A stretch of DNA of 5,449 nt from Burkholderiaceae bacterium (GTDB lineage Bacteria; Pseudomonadota; Gammaproteobacteria; Burkholderiales; Burkholderiaceae_C): NCBI GenBank assembly GCA_030726195.1, contig JANREF010000175.1, forward strand, positions 1 to 5,449. Direction: 5' to 3'. Each line of letters begins with the position of its first letter. Within the stretch, counting starts at the first letter, position 1. This document shows positions 1-5,449 of this stretch, one piece after another. Below the pieces are notes generated by a model that was not told the origin of the DNA, did not search any database, and was given only the letters and a program-made list of their open reading frames with translations. The translations under genes and the position numbers were made by a program.

Positions 1-17
1 AACTGAAGTCGGTGCCC

Positions 18-962
18 TCAGTGCGCGCTCAACACGCCAAAGCGGCTGGCCGATTGGCGTCTGAAGTCACTGGGCGTTGTGCCCTTGGCGTCAAGAAAGC
101 GGCGGTTGAAATTGGCCACGTTGTTGAAGCCCACTTCGTAGCAAATATCCGTGACCAGTTTGTCCGACTCCATGAGCAGCTGGCAAGCGCGGTTGATGCG
201 AATGCGGTTCACAAAGTCTGTGTAGTTGTTGCCGGTGGCTTTGCGGAAAAACCGTGAAAAGCGGCTCTCAGCCATGCCCATTTGCTCTGCGGCATCGCTC
301 ATGGACAAGGGTTCTGCCAAGTTGTCGGTGATGCGGTTGACCACCTTGTTGATGAGGTCGATGTTGACCTCATCATGCACCGCACCTTGGAGCTGTACGT
401 TGGACAGCAGCCGGTAGTCAGAGCATGCGACCAGGTCGCTCATGAATTCAAAAAATGCAGCCATGCGCGCCAAACCCTTGCTGGCTTTGACGCGTCTCCA
501 GTGTTCAATGGCCGTGTCACCCATGCCAAAAAACTCTATGCCATGTTTGGCGCGCTCCAGCAGTGGTAGGACTTCGGCCAACTCGGGCAGTTGGGCTGCC
601 GCGGCAACGATGGGGTCGTGTTCAAACTGAATCACATAGTCGCGCGAGGCCACACCGTCTTGCGGCAGGTCTAGCGAAATCCAGTTGTGTGGCAGGCGCG
701 GGCCGCACAGTACCAAATGGCCAGGTTGGAAGGGGCCAATCCAGTCGCCAATGAACGCTTTGCCCGATGTGGCGCTGATGAGGTGCAGCTCGTACTCATC
801 ATGAAAGTGCCAGCGTGCCAATGGTGTGGGGAAACCATGCGCCAAGCAGCGCACCATACCCGTGTCTTCAGGCGCCTCATAACCCAGCTTGGGTGAGCGC
901 GAGAACATGTGCTCCAACTCAGGCTTGACTTGGCGTGGCACGGTGCGTTGTTTGTTGGGCAT
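18..962 (-). CDS. AraC-family transcriptional regulator, probable activator of the polyol operon (MtlR-like)
   Basis: This is a 314-residue cytoplasmic DNA-binding regulator. The N-terminal half is cupin-like: a WHFHDEYELHLI stretch (residues 51-62) with closely spaced histidines, then a GD..GPF.PGHLVLCGP.LPHNW segment (72-94). This is the sensing-domain pattern of AraC proteins that bind sugars or polyols. The C-terminal hundred residues form the AraC DNA-binding domain, with a first helix-turn-helix near 222-241 (SDAAEQMGMAESRFSRFFRK) and a second near 270-291 (DICYEVGFNNVANFNRRF). The TPSDFRR ending is typical of the family, and the length is normal. It lies about 80 bases downstream of the sorbitol dehydrogenase on the same strand, which suggests it controls the polyol genes as MtlR does in Pseudomonas fluorescens. 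The ligand is inferred only. I chose the ATG at 962. An in-frame TTG at 974 would add four residues, but neither start has a recognisable ribosome binding site. Confidence 0.92.
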   Translation of the reverse strand: MPNKQRTVPRQVKPELEHMFSRSPKLGYEAPEDTGMVRCLAHGFPTPLARWHFHDEYELHLISATSGKAFIGDWIGPFQPGHLVLCGPRLPHNWISLDLPQDGVASRDYVIQFEHDPIVAAAAQLPELAEVLPLLERAKHGIEFFGMGDTAIEHWRRVKASKGLARMAAFFEFMSDLVACSDYRLLSNVQLQGAVHDEVNIDLINKVVNRITDNLAEPLSMSDAAEQMGMAESRFSRFFRKATGNNYTDFVNRIRINRACQLLMESDKLVTDICYEVGFNNVANFNRRFLDAKGTTPSDFRRQSASRFGVLSAH

Positions 963-991
963 GGTGTAGTGCAAAAAATAGCTTAGCCGTA

Positions 992-1028
992 GACGCTTAA
1001 TATTAGTGCAGCAGCAGCTTGCTTGCAG
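992..1028 (-). promoter_or_regulatory. Weak candidate sigma-70 promoter for the AraC-family gene
   Basis: On the minus strand an AT-rich island (1005-997, TAATATTAA) gives a possible -10 element, TAATAT, at 1005-1000. Seventeen bases upstream is CTGCAA (1028-1023), a poor -35 with three of six consensus matches. Transcription would begin near 992, leaving a leader of about 30 bases before the ATG at 962. The island stands out from the GC-rich surroundings, but the match is weak. The gene may simply be read through from the operon. Confidence 0.25.
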
Positions 1029-1034
1029 GGCGTG

Positions 1035-1054
1035 GTGTGATCAGCTCATCACAC
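1035..1054 (-). repeat. Perfect 7-bp inverted repeat spanning the sorbitol dehydrogenase stop codon
   Basis: GTGTGAT (1035-1041) and ATCACAC (1048-1054) are exact inverted copies separated by six bases, so the transcript can form a short hairpin around the dehydrogenase stop codon (1043-1041). No run of uridines follows, so it is not a standard intrinsic terminator. It could protect the 3' end, weaken readthrough into the regulator gene, or be a protein-binding palindrome. The half-sites TGTGA and TCACA are eight bases apart, not the six of the usual CRP operator. Confidence 0.4.
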
Positions 1055-1850
1055 TGCCGCCGTCCACGTTGAGTGTTTGGGCGGTCACGTAGTTGGCTGC
1101 GTCGCTGGCCAAAAACAGCGCAGGCCCAGCTATATCGCTGGGGGCACCCATGTAGCCCAGCGGCACGGCCAAACCCACTTGTTTCTTTTTCTCACCGAGT
1201 GCGAGGTGCTCATAGCGCGCAAACAAACTGTCAACGTGTGCCCACATGGGTGTGTCTATGACGCCTGGTGCAATGGCGTTGACCCGAATGTGGTGGGGCG
1301 CCATGGCCAAGGCTGCAGATTGCGTGTAACTGATGACGGCCGCTTTAGAGGCGCAGTAGTGCGATACCAAGGCTTCACCGCGCCTGCCGGCCTGGGAGGC
1401 CATGTTGATGATGGAGCCCTTGGTGCCTACATCCACCATGTGTTTGAGCACGGCTTGCATCATAAAAAAAGCGCCTTTCACGTTGACGCTGAACAGCTTG
1501 TCGTACATGGCTTCGTCGGAATCCAGCAGCGGCGCCATATCAAACACAGCGGCGTTGTTGAACAGCACATGAATGTTGCCAAATGTCTGAGTGGCCGCGC
1601 TCACGATGGCGGCAATGTCTTGCGCCTGTGTCACGTCGCCGCGCACGTATTGCAGCTGGTCGGGGTAGGTGTGCAGCAAGGCGGCACACGCCGGTGGCAT
1701 GTGCGCAGCCATGTCTACAACTGTGCAGTGCGCCCCGGCTGCTAGGTAGGCTTGCGCCACCGCCAGACCAATGCCGCCGCCTGCGCCGGTTAGGAGTGCA
1801 TGCTTGTTGTGCAGCGAGGGACTGGCTTGGTGTGGTGTGGCTGAGGTCAT
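1041..1850 (-). CDS. smoS: Sorbitol (glucitol/L-iditol) 2-dehydrogenase, short-chain dehydrogenase family, SmoS-like
   Basis: This 269-residue cytoplasmic enzyme is predicted to oxidise D-sorbitol to D-fructose with NAD. The classical SDR pattern is complete: the glycine-rich nucleotide loop TGAGGGIG (21-28), an acidic residue D46 at the end of the second strand (favouring NAD over NADP), NNAA (98-101), and the catalytic set N123, S152, Y165 and K169. Specific stretches recalled from Rhodobacter sphaeroides SmoS are shared: NMASQAGRRGEALV (149-162), KAAVISYTQSA, NAIAPGV, GEKKKQVG and the C-terminal NVDGG..MS. This makes the substrate call stronger than a generic SDR label, although galactitol or L-iditol remain possible. 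The frame stays open upstream to an ATG at 2000, inside the preceding gene. I chose the ATG at 1850 because the extra 50 residues are low-complexity His/Asn sequence and the Rossmann fold begins just after 1850. No Shine-Dalgarno precedes the start; a CAA repeat sits there instead. Confidence 0.93.
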   Translation of the reverse strand: MTSATPHQASPSLHNKHALLTGAGGGIGLAVAQAYLAAGAHCTVVDMAAHMPPACAALLHTYPDQLQYVRGDVTQAQDIAAIVSAATQTFGNIHVLFNNAAVFDMAPLLDSDEAMYDKLFSVNVKGAFFMMQAVLKHMVDVGTKGSIINMASQAGRRGEALVSHYCASKAAVISYTQSAALAMAPHHIRVNAIAPGVIDTPMWAHVDSLFARYEHLALGEKKKQVGLAVPLGYMGAPSDIAGPALFLASDAANYVTAQTLNVDGGSVMS

Positions 1851-1870
1851 TGTGTTGTTGTTGTTGTGTT
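1851..1870 (-). promoter_or_regulatory. CAA-repeat translation leader directly before the sorbitol dehydrogenase start
   Basis: The transcript strand reads four consecutive CAA triplets (1866-1855), flanked by ACA-rich sequence, up to the ATG at 1850. There is no purine-rich Shine-Dalgarno element at the normal distance. An unstructured A/C-rich leader can support ribosome entry. AAN-type repeats are also known binding sites for the distal face of Hfq, and in Pseudomonas for the Hfq-Crc repressor on catabolic mRNAs. Which of these applies here, if either, is inference. Confidence 0.4.
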
Positions 1871-1941
1871 CGTTTTTGTCGCGCTGGCGTTGGTGGCCGT
1901 GACGCTTTGGTGTTGATCCGGTGCCATGTTGATGCCGAGCC

Positions 1942-1969
1942 CAGTTGTGGTGTGCGCAGTTGTGGTGTG
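1942..1969. repeat. 13-bp direct repeat, two copies, between the two dehydrogenase genes
   Basis: CAGTTGTGGTGTG occurs exactly at 1942-1954 and again at 1957-1969, a period of 15 bases. It lies within the 124-base spacer between the mannitol dehydrogenase stop (1975) and the sorbitol dehydrogenase start (1850). The rest of that spacer, apart from the CAA leader, shows no recognisable signal. The pair could be a regulator's tandem half-sites or just slippage in GT-rich DNA. AraC-type operators usually space their direct repeats nearer 21 bases. Confidence 0.5.
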
Positions 1970-1974
1970 AACTG

Positions 1975-3420
1975 TCAGGCTGCAACGGCGTTGGGCGCAT
2001 GTTGCGCTACAAACGCCAGAACACGTTGATAGGCCACGCGCAGTGCGTCTTCAAGCGCTGGCTGTCCGGCTAGGTCGGCCCACAGTATGGCGTTGGCAGC
2101 AAAGGCTTTCACAGGGTCTGCGGCGTCGCAAATGGCGTGTGCAGCCGCGGGATCCATGGCTTGATCTTGGTACTCGTAGGCGATACCACCCACATGCCAG
2201 CGCTGCAGATACGCTAAAAACAAGGCGGGTAGCATGGCCACAGCAGCAACCGATTCACCGCGCGCCAAGCGTTGGCGAATGGTGGGTGCAATAAAGCCTG
2301 GAATTTTGGAGAAGCCGTCCATTGCCACGCGCTGGTTGGTGTCTGCAATGGCCTCGTTGCAAAAACGCTCCAGCACCACGTCGCGGTAGGTGGGTAGGTC
2401 CAAGGGGCTGGGCGTGAGTACGGGGATGGTGTCTTGCGTCACGTAGTCGTAAGCCAACTGGCGTGTGGGCGCGTGCAGCGAGCCTTCGTGGATGTAGGTC
2501 ATGCCCAGTAGGGTGCCAGCCCATGCAATGCAGCTGTGCGTGGCGTTGAGCAGTCGAATTTTGGCTTCCTCAAAGGGCGCAACGTCGTTGGTCATTTCCA
2601 CACCAACACGCTCTAAAGCTGGGCGTCCGGCGATGAAATCGTCCTCAATCACCCACTGAATGAACCGCTCACCCATGAGGCTGGCCGCATCGACCACGCC
2701 TGTGGCGGCCTTGACGCGCTCGGCTACTGCCGGTGTTGGGCGTGGGGTGATGCGGTCCACCATGCCATTGGGGCATGTGGTGTTGGCTTGTACCCAAGCC
2801 AGTAACGATTCGTCGCCCACGCGTGTGATGAACTGCAGCAACCCAGTGCGCGCGCGCGCGCCGTTGTGGCGCAAGTTGTCGCAGTTGAGCAGGGTCACCG
2901 GGCCTGCTTGTGCAGCCATTCTTGCGCGCAGCAGTGTGCACAAGGCCCCGTAAATGGTGTGCCCAGCGTGACCGGCTTGCACGGCTTGCAGGTCGTGTGC
3001 CAAGTCTTGAAAGCCAAAATCTAGGGTGTCGTTGGCGTCGAGGTAGTAGCCAGCCTCGGTCACCGTGAATGAAATGATCTTGGTGTGTGCTTGCGCAGCT
3101 TTGGCCACAAGGCCAGCCAAGTCTGGCGTGTAGCCAATCACCTCTTTGATGGCCGTGATGCGCTCGTACGCGTGCTCACCCCGGGGGGACACTGTCTCTA
3201 GCGTGTAGGCACCGCCTTGTGCTTGCAGCGCAGCAATGGTTTCGGGCATGTCGGGGCGTATGTGGCCGCCAGCCAGTGCCCAAGACGTGTCACCAAGCTG
3301 GTGCAGTTGGTTGAGGTAGACCGCTTGGTGTGCGCGGTGAAAAGAGCCCAGGCCCAGGTGCAATATCCACTGCGTGGGAGAAGCCTGTGTGGGCATGCTG
3401 TGTGACGTGTTGGAGGACAT
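1975..3420 (-). CDS. mtlK: Mannitol 2-dehydrogenase, polyol-specific long-chain dehydrogenase family
   Basis: This 481-residue cytoplasmic enzyme is predicted to oxidise D-mannitol to D-fructose with NAD; D-arabinitol or related polyols are possible alternatives. The N-terminal Rossmann domain carries the family loop GLGSFHRAH (23-31) and the signature SFTVTEAGYY (117-126). The catalytic set aligns with the well-studied Pseudomonas fluorescens enzyme: N182 in LNCDNLRHNG, D222 in NGMVDRITP, and K287, N292 and H295 in EEAKIRLLNATHS. These correspond to its N191, D230, K295, N300 and H303. The length matches the family (about 480-490 residues). The name follows Rhodobacter, where mtlK is this dehydrogenase; in P. 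fluorescens the same enzyme is mtlD. It starts 33 bases after the ATPase stop, consistent with an operon, with the sorbitol enzyme next downstream. The leader before the ATG at 3420 has no clear Shine-Dalgarno. A second ATG at codon 9 is possible but equally unsupported. Confidence 0.95.
   Translation of the reverse strand: MSSNTSHSMPTQASPTQWILHLGLGSFHRAHQAVYLNQLHQLGDTSWALAGGHIRPDMPETIAALQAQGGAYTLETVSPRGEHAYERITAIKEVIGYTPDLAGLVAKAAQAHTKIISFTVTEAGYYLDANDTLDFGFQDLAHDLQAVQAGHAGHTIYGALCTLLRARMAAQAGPVTLLNCDNLRHNGARARTGLLQFITRVGDESLLAWVQANTTCPNGMVDRITPRPTPAVAERVKAATGVVDAASLMGERFIQWVIEDDFIAGRPALERVGVEMTNDVAPFEEAKIRLLNATHSCIAWAGTLLGMTYIHEGSLHAPTRQLAYDYVTQDTIPVLTPSPLDLPTYRDVVLERFCNEAIADTNQRVAMDGFSKIPGFIAPTIRQRLARGESVAAVAMLPALFLAYLQRWHVGGIAYEYQDQAMDPAAAHAICDAADPVKAFAANAILWADLAGQPALEDALRVAYQRVLAFVAQHAPNAVAA
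2846..2861. repeat. 16-bp alternating purine-pyrimidine (GC)n tract inside mtlK
   Basis: After a GT step, seven GC dinucleotides run uninterrupted (2848-2861). In the gene they encode the GARAR stretch (residues 187-191) immediately after the conserved DNLRHN segment. Such a tract can adopt Z-DNA under negative supercoiling and is prone to slippage. It is most likely a codon-choice accident (alternating GCG and CGC codons). Confidence 0.4.
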
Positions 3421-3453
3421 TATTGAGGGAATTGTTGTACGAAATACGGTGGG

Positions 3454-4506
3454 TCACAGCGCTTGTGCACGTTGCTCAGCGTTCACCACCTGACCATGGG
3501 CATTGAACCAATGGGCGCGAGCCATGTCGATGCCAATACCGACGGCTTGGCCAACGGTGTACTGGCTGCGCTCATTTTGGCGAACCACCCACTGCACGCC
3601 AGACGGTGTACGTGCATAAATCAGCGTTTCGGCACCCAGCGCTTCGATCAGCTCAACCGTGCCGGGCAGGCCGGTGCCGGCAGGGCCAATTTTCAGGTCT
3701 TCTGGGCGCAAGCCAATGGCGCCATCTTGCGCACCAATGGCCTGGGCAGCGGCGGCCAACGAGGGCTCCGTGTTGGCCTGCACCACGTTCATTTGTGGCG
3801 TGCCAATAAACTGGGCCACGAATTGGTTGGCTGGCTTGTCGTACAACTCCAGCGGCGTGCCCACTTGTTCAATTTGGCCGTCGCGCAGCACCACCACGCG
3901 GTCGGCCAGTGTCATGGCCTCCACTTGATCGTGCGTCACGTACACCGTAGTGGCACCCAGATCACGGTGCAGTTTGGCGATTTCAATGCGGGTTTGGCCG
4001 CGCAGTGCGGCGTCGAGGTTGGACAGTGGCTCGTCAAACAAAAACACCTTGGGCGCGCGCACAATGGCTCGGCCAATGGCCACGCGTTGGCGCTGCCCGC
4101 CTGACAGGTCTTTGGGCTGACGCTCTAGGTACTTGGTCAGGTCCAAAATGGCAGCAGCGTTTTTGACCTTCTCGTCAATTTCAGACTGCGGCGCACCGGC
4201 CAGCTTGAGCGCAAAGCTCATGTTCTCAGCCACGCTCATGTGGGGGTACAACGCGTAGCTTTGAAACACCATGGCCAAGTCGCGCTTGCTAGACGCCAGA
4301 TGGGTGATGTCTTTACCCTCCAGGCTTAGCTTGCCGCCGTCAATGTGCTCTAGGCCCGCAATCAAGCGCAACAGCGTTGACTTACCGCAACCGGATGGGC
4401 CTACAAACACGATGAATTCACCGGGGTTGATATCCAAGTCAATGCCCTTGATGGCGCGGTGCTCGCCGAAGAATTTCTCTATGCCCTGTAATTGCAAGTA
4501 AGCCAT
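3454..4506 (-). CDS. smoK: Polyol ABC importer ATP-binding subunit, MalK/UgpC type
   Basis: This 350-residue ATPase sits on the cytoplasmic face of the membrane as a dimer and drives polyol import through two MalFG-like permeases. All motor motifs are intact: Walker A GPSGCGKST (36-44), Q-loop Q82, signature LSGGQ (134-138), Walker B VFLFDE (154-159), D-loop SNLD (162-165) and switch histidine H192 in YVTHDQVEAMTLADR. From about residue 235 (QFIGTPQMN) comes the C-terminal TOBE-type regulatory domain, including the IGLRPEDLKIGP segment usual in MalK proteins. Length is normal for the family. The sequence gives only a CUT1-family importer; the polyol substrate is inferred from the two dehydrogenases immediately downstream and the permease upstream. 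Start: ATG at 4506, giving the standard MA.LQLQGIEKFFG beginning; upstream is only a weak GGA, eight bases away. Confidence 0.94.
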   Translation of the reverse strand: MAYLQLQGIEKFFGEHRAIKGIDLDINPGEFIVFVGPSGCGKSTLLRLIAGLEHIDGGKLSLEGKDITHLASSKRDLAMVFQSYALYPHMSVAENMSFALKLAGAPQSEIDEKVKNAAAILDLTKYLERQPKDLSGGQRQRVAIGRAIVRAPKVFLFDEPLSNLDAALRGQTRIEIAKLHRDLGATTVYVTHDQVEAMTLADRVVVLRDGQIEQVGTPLELYDKPANQFVAQFIGTPQMNVVQANTEPSLAAAAQAIGAQDGAIGLRPEDLKIGPAGTGLPGTVELIEALGAETLIYARTPSGVQWVVRQNERSQYTVGQAVGIGIDMARAHWFNAHGQVVNAEQRAQAL

Positions 4507-4596
4507 GGTGTGATTCCGAAATTAAACGTACGAATGTGTGGGGGTGTGTAGGGATGTGTGTGAAGGTGTGTGGGGCGGGTATTTGTGCCGGCGCGT
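4507..4596 (-). other. C/A-repeat spacer between permease and ATPase genes
   Basis: This 90-base gap has an unusual composition. Between 4534 and 4579 the plus strand is almost entirely G and T, with four GTGTG units at irregular 8-12 base spacing and G-runs at 4540-4544, 4551-4553, 4572-4575 and 4577-4579. The transcript is therefore C/A-rich and probably unstructured. The plus strand, which is the transcription template, has some G-quadruplex potential, though one loop would be 18 bases long. I see no terminator and no good promoter here. The 20 bases nearest the ATPase start are AT-richer and carry the weak GGA noted for that gene. Confidence 0.45.
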
Positions 4597-5427
4597 TTAC
4601 TTCACCGCACCAAAGGTCAGACCCTGTACCAGCTGCTTTTGGCTGAACCAGCCAAAGACGACAATGGGTGCAATCGCCATGAAAGACGCCGCAGATAACT
4701 TGGCCCAAAACAAACCCTCAGGGCTGGAGTAGCCAGCAATGAGTGTGGCCAATGTGCCGCCATTGGCTGCGGTGAGGTTCAAGCTCCAAAACGCTTCGTT
4801 CCAAGACAGCACCAAACACAGCAAGCCAGTAGACGCCAAGCCGCCCATGGCCAATGGCATGAGCACCATGCGGGCTTCTTGCCACAACGATGCGCCGTCC
4901 ATGCGGGCGGCCTCTAAGATTTCCCGTGGAATTTCTTTGAACTGCGAATACAGCATCCACACCATGATGGGCAAGTTGGATAGCGTGAACACAATGATCA
5001 AAGCGATGGGACTGTCTAGCAGGTGGCTTTTTTGGGCCAACACGTACACGGGCACCAAGGCGCCTACAGCGGGCATCATTTTGGTGGACAACATCCACAT
5101 CAAAATGTCTTTGTCGTGCTTGCCTTTAAAGAAGGCCATGGCGTAGGCCGCAGGCGCGGCAATGAGCAAGCCCAACACCGTTGAAACCACGCTGGTCACC
5201 ACGGAGTTTTTGGCGTACTGCAAGTAGTCGCTGCGCTCGTTGACCTCGTGGAAGTTGTCCAGCGTCGGACTGAAGAACAGTTCTGGCGGCACTGCAATGG
5301 CTTGCAGCTCGGTTTTAAACGAGGTGAGCATCAACCAGCCCAGTGGGAAGAACAATAAAAGAGCGACGCCCCACGCGGCGACGGTGCGCACGGCGTAGGC
5401 GGCTGTATAGGTGGATTGGCGTGCCAT
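4597..5427 (-). CDS. smoG: Polyol ABC importer permease, MalG type (SmoG/MtlG-like)
   Basis: This 276-residue inner-membrane protein forms half of the translocation channel of a CUT1-family importer. Six hydrophobic segments are visible, near residues 16-36, 73-99, 108-131, 141-163, 197-218 and 244-261, the usual MalG topology. The cytoplasmic coupling loop EAARMDGASLWQEARMVLMP (172-191) is the EAA motif that docks on the ATPase. SWNEAFWSLNLT (208-219) and the QKQLVQGLTFGAVK tail are typical of polyol/sorbitol MalG-like permeases. Length is normal and the gene is complete. The start at 5427 gives MARQSTYTAAY before the first membrane segment; only 22 bases of leader are visible, A/C-rich and without a Shine-Dalgarno. 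The ATPase follows 90 bases downstream. The partner permease and binding protein should lie just outside the right edge; substrate assignment rests on the neighbouring dehydrogenases. Confidence 0.93.
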   Translation of the reverse strand: MARQSTYTAAYAVRTVAAWGVALLLFFPLGWLMLTSFKTELQAIAVPPELFFSPTLDNFHEVNERSDYLQYAKNSVVTSVVSTVLGLLIAAPAAYAMAFFKGKHDKDILMWMLSTKMMPAVGALVPVYVLAQKSHLLDSPIALIIVFTLSNLPIMVWMLYSQFKEIPREILEAARMDGASLWQEARMVLMPLAMGGLASTGLLCLVLSWNEAFWSLNLTAANGGTLATLIAGYSSPEGLFWAKLSAASFMAIAPIVVFGWFSQKQLVQGLTFGAVK

Positions 5428-5449
5428 GTGATGTCTTTGTTTGCGTTGT

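Noticed and set aside
973..1005. Possible intrinsic terminator before the AraC gene (a six-T run on the minus strand at 978-973)
   Set aside because: The only preceding stem pairs five bases with a bulge and is AT-rich, too weak to support a terminator call.
1036..1053. Possible CRP operator (TGTGA...TCACA)
   Set aside because: The half-sites are separated by eight bases, not six, and the site lies at the end of a gene, not upstream of a strong promoter.
1077..1745. Long plus-strand reading frame (222 codons) opposite smoS
   Set aside because: It is antisense to a gene with full SDR motifs, has no recognisable domain and looks like a codon-bias shadow.
3463..4104. Plus-strand reading frame of 213 codons opposite the ATPase gene
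   Set aside because: It is the mirror of a MalK-type ATPase with every motif intact; the translated product is compositionally odd and matches no family I know.
3431..4535. Shared GTACGAA heptamer in the spacers near 3437 and 4528
   Set aside because: Only seven bases match and the flanks differ; this is within chance for two spacers.
4718..5098. Minus-strand reading frame overlapping the permease gene in another frame
   Set aside because: It lies wholly within the permease coding sequence, which has complete membrane segments and the EAA motif; the alternative product is rich in His and Arg without domain features.

Overview
The window looks like part of a beta-proteobacterial chromosome. 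The moderately GC-rich sequence and the protein styles point to Burkholderiales, probably Comamonadaceae, but this is inferred from family resemblance and not from a marker gene. All five genes lie on the minus strand and read from the right edge of the window to the left. Together they form the distal part of a sugar-alcohol (mannitol/sorbitol) uptake and oxidation operon.

In transcription order the layout is as follows. (1) 5427-4597 is a MalG-type inner-membrane permease of a polyol ABC importer (SmoG/MtlG-like). (2) 4506-3454 is the MalK-type ATPase that powers it. (3) 3420-1975 is a long-chain mannitol 2-dehydrogenase. (4) 1850-1041 is a short-chain sorbitol (L-iditol/glucitol) dehydrogenase that strongly resembles SmoS of Rhodobacter sphaeroides. 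(5) 962-18 is an AraC-family regulator with an N-terminal cupin-like sensing domain, the probable polyol-responsive activator. The periplasmic binding protein and the partner permease (SmoE and SmoF equivalents) would be expected just beyond the right edge. A fructokinase would be needed downstream of both oxidations and is not in the window.

The inferred scheme is that mannitol or sorbitol enters by the ABC importer unphosphorylated. The two NAD-dependent dehydrogenases both convert their polyol to D-fructose, and the AraC protein senses the polyol and controls the operon.

The gene content is ordinary for this pathway. The less ordinary signals are in the spacers. None of the five genes has a convincing Shine-Dalgarno sequence. 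The leader of the sorbitol dehydrogenase is a run of CAA triplets ending against the start codon. The 90-nt spacer between permease and ATPase is a degenerate C/A repeat in the transcript. A 13-bp direct repeat lies between the two dehydrogenases, and a perfect 7-bp inverted repeat straddles the sorbitol dehydrogenase stop codon. I saw no tRNA, rRNA, CRISPR array, insertion sequence, or broken gene. No gene-free stretch exceeds about 125 bases.
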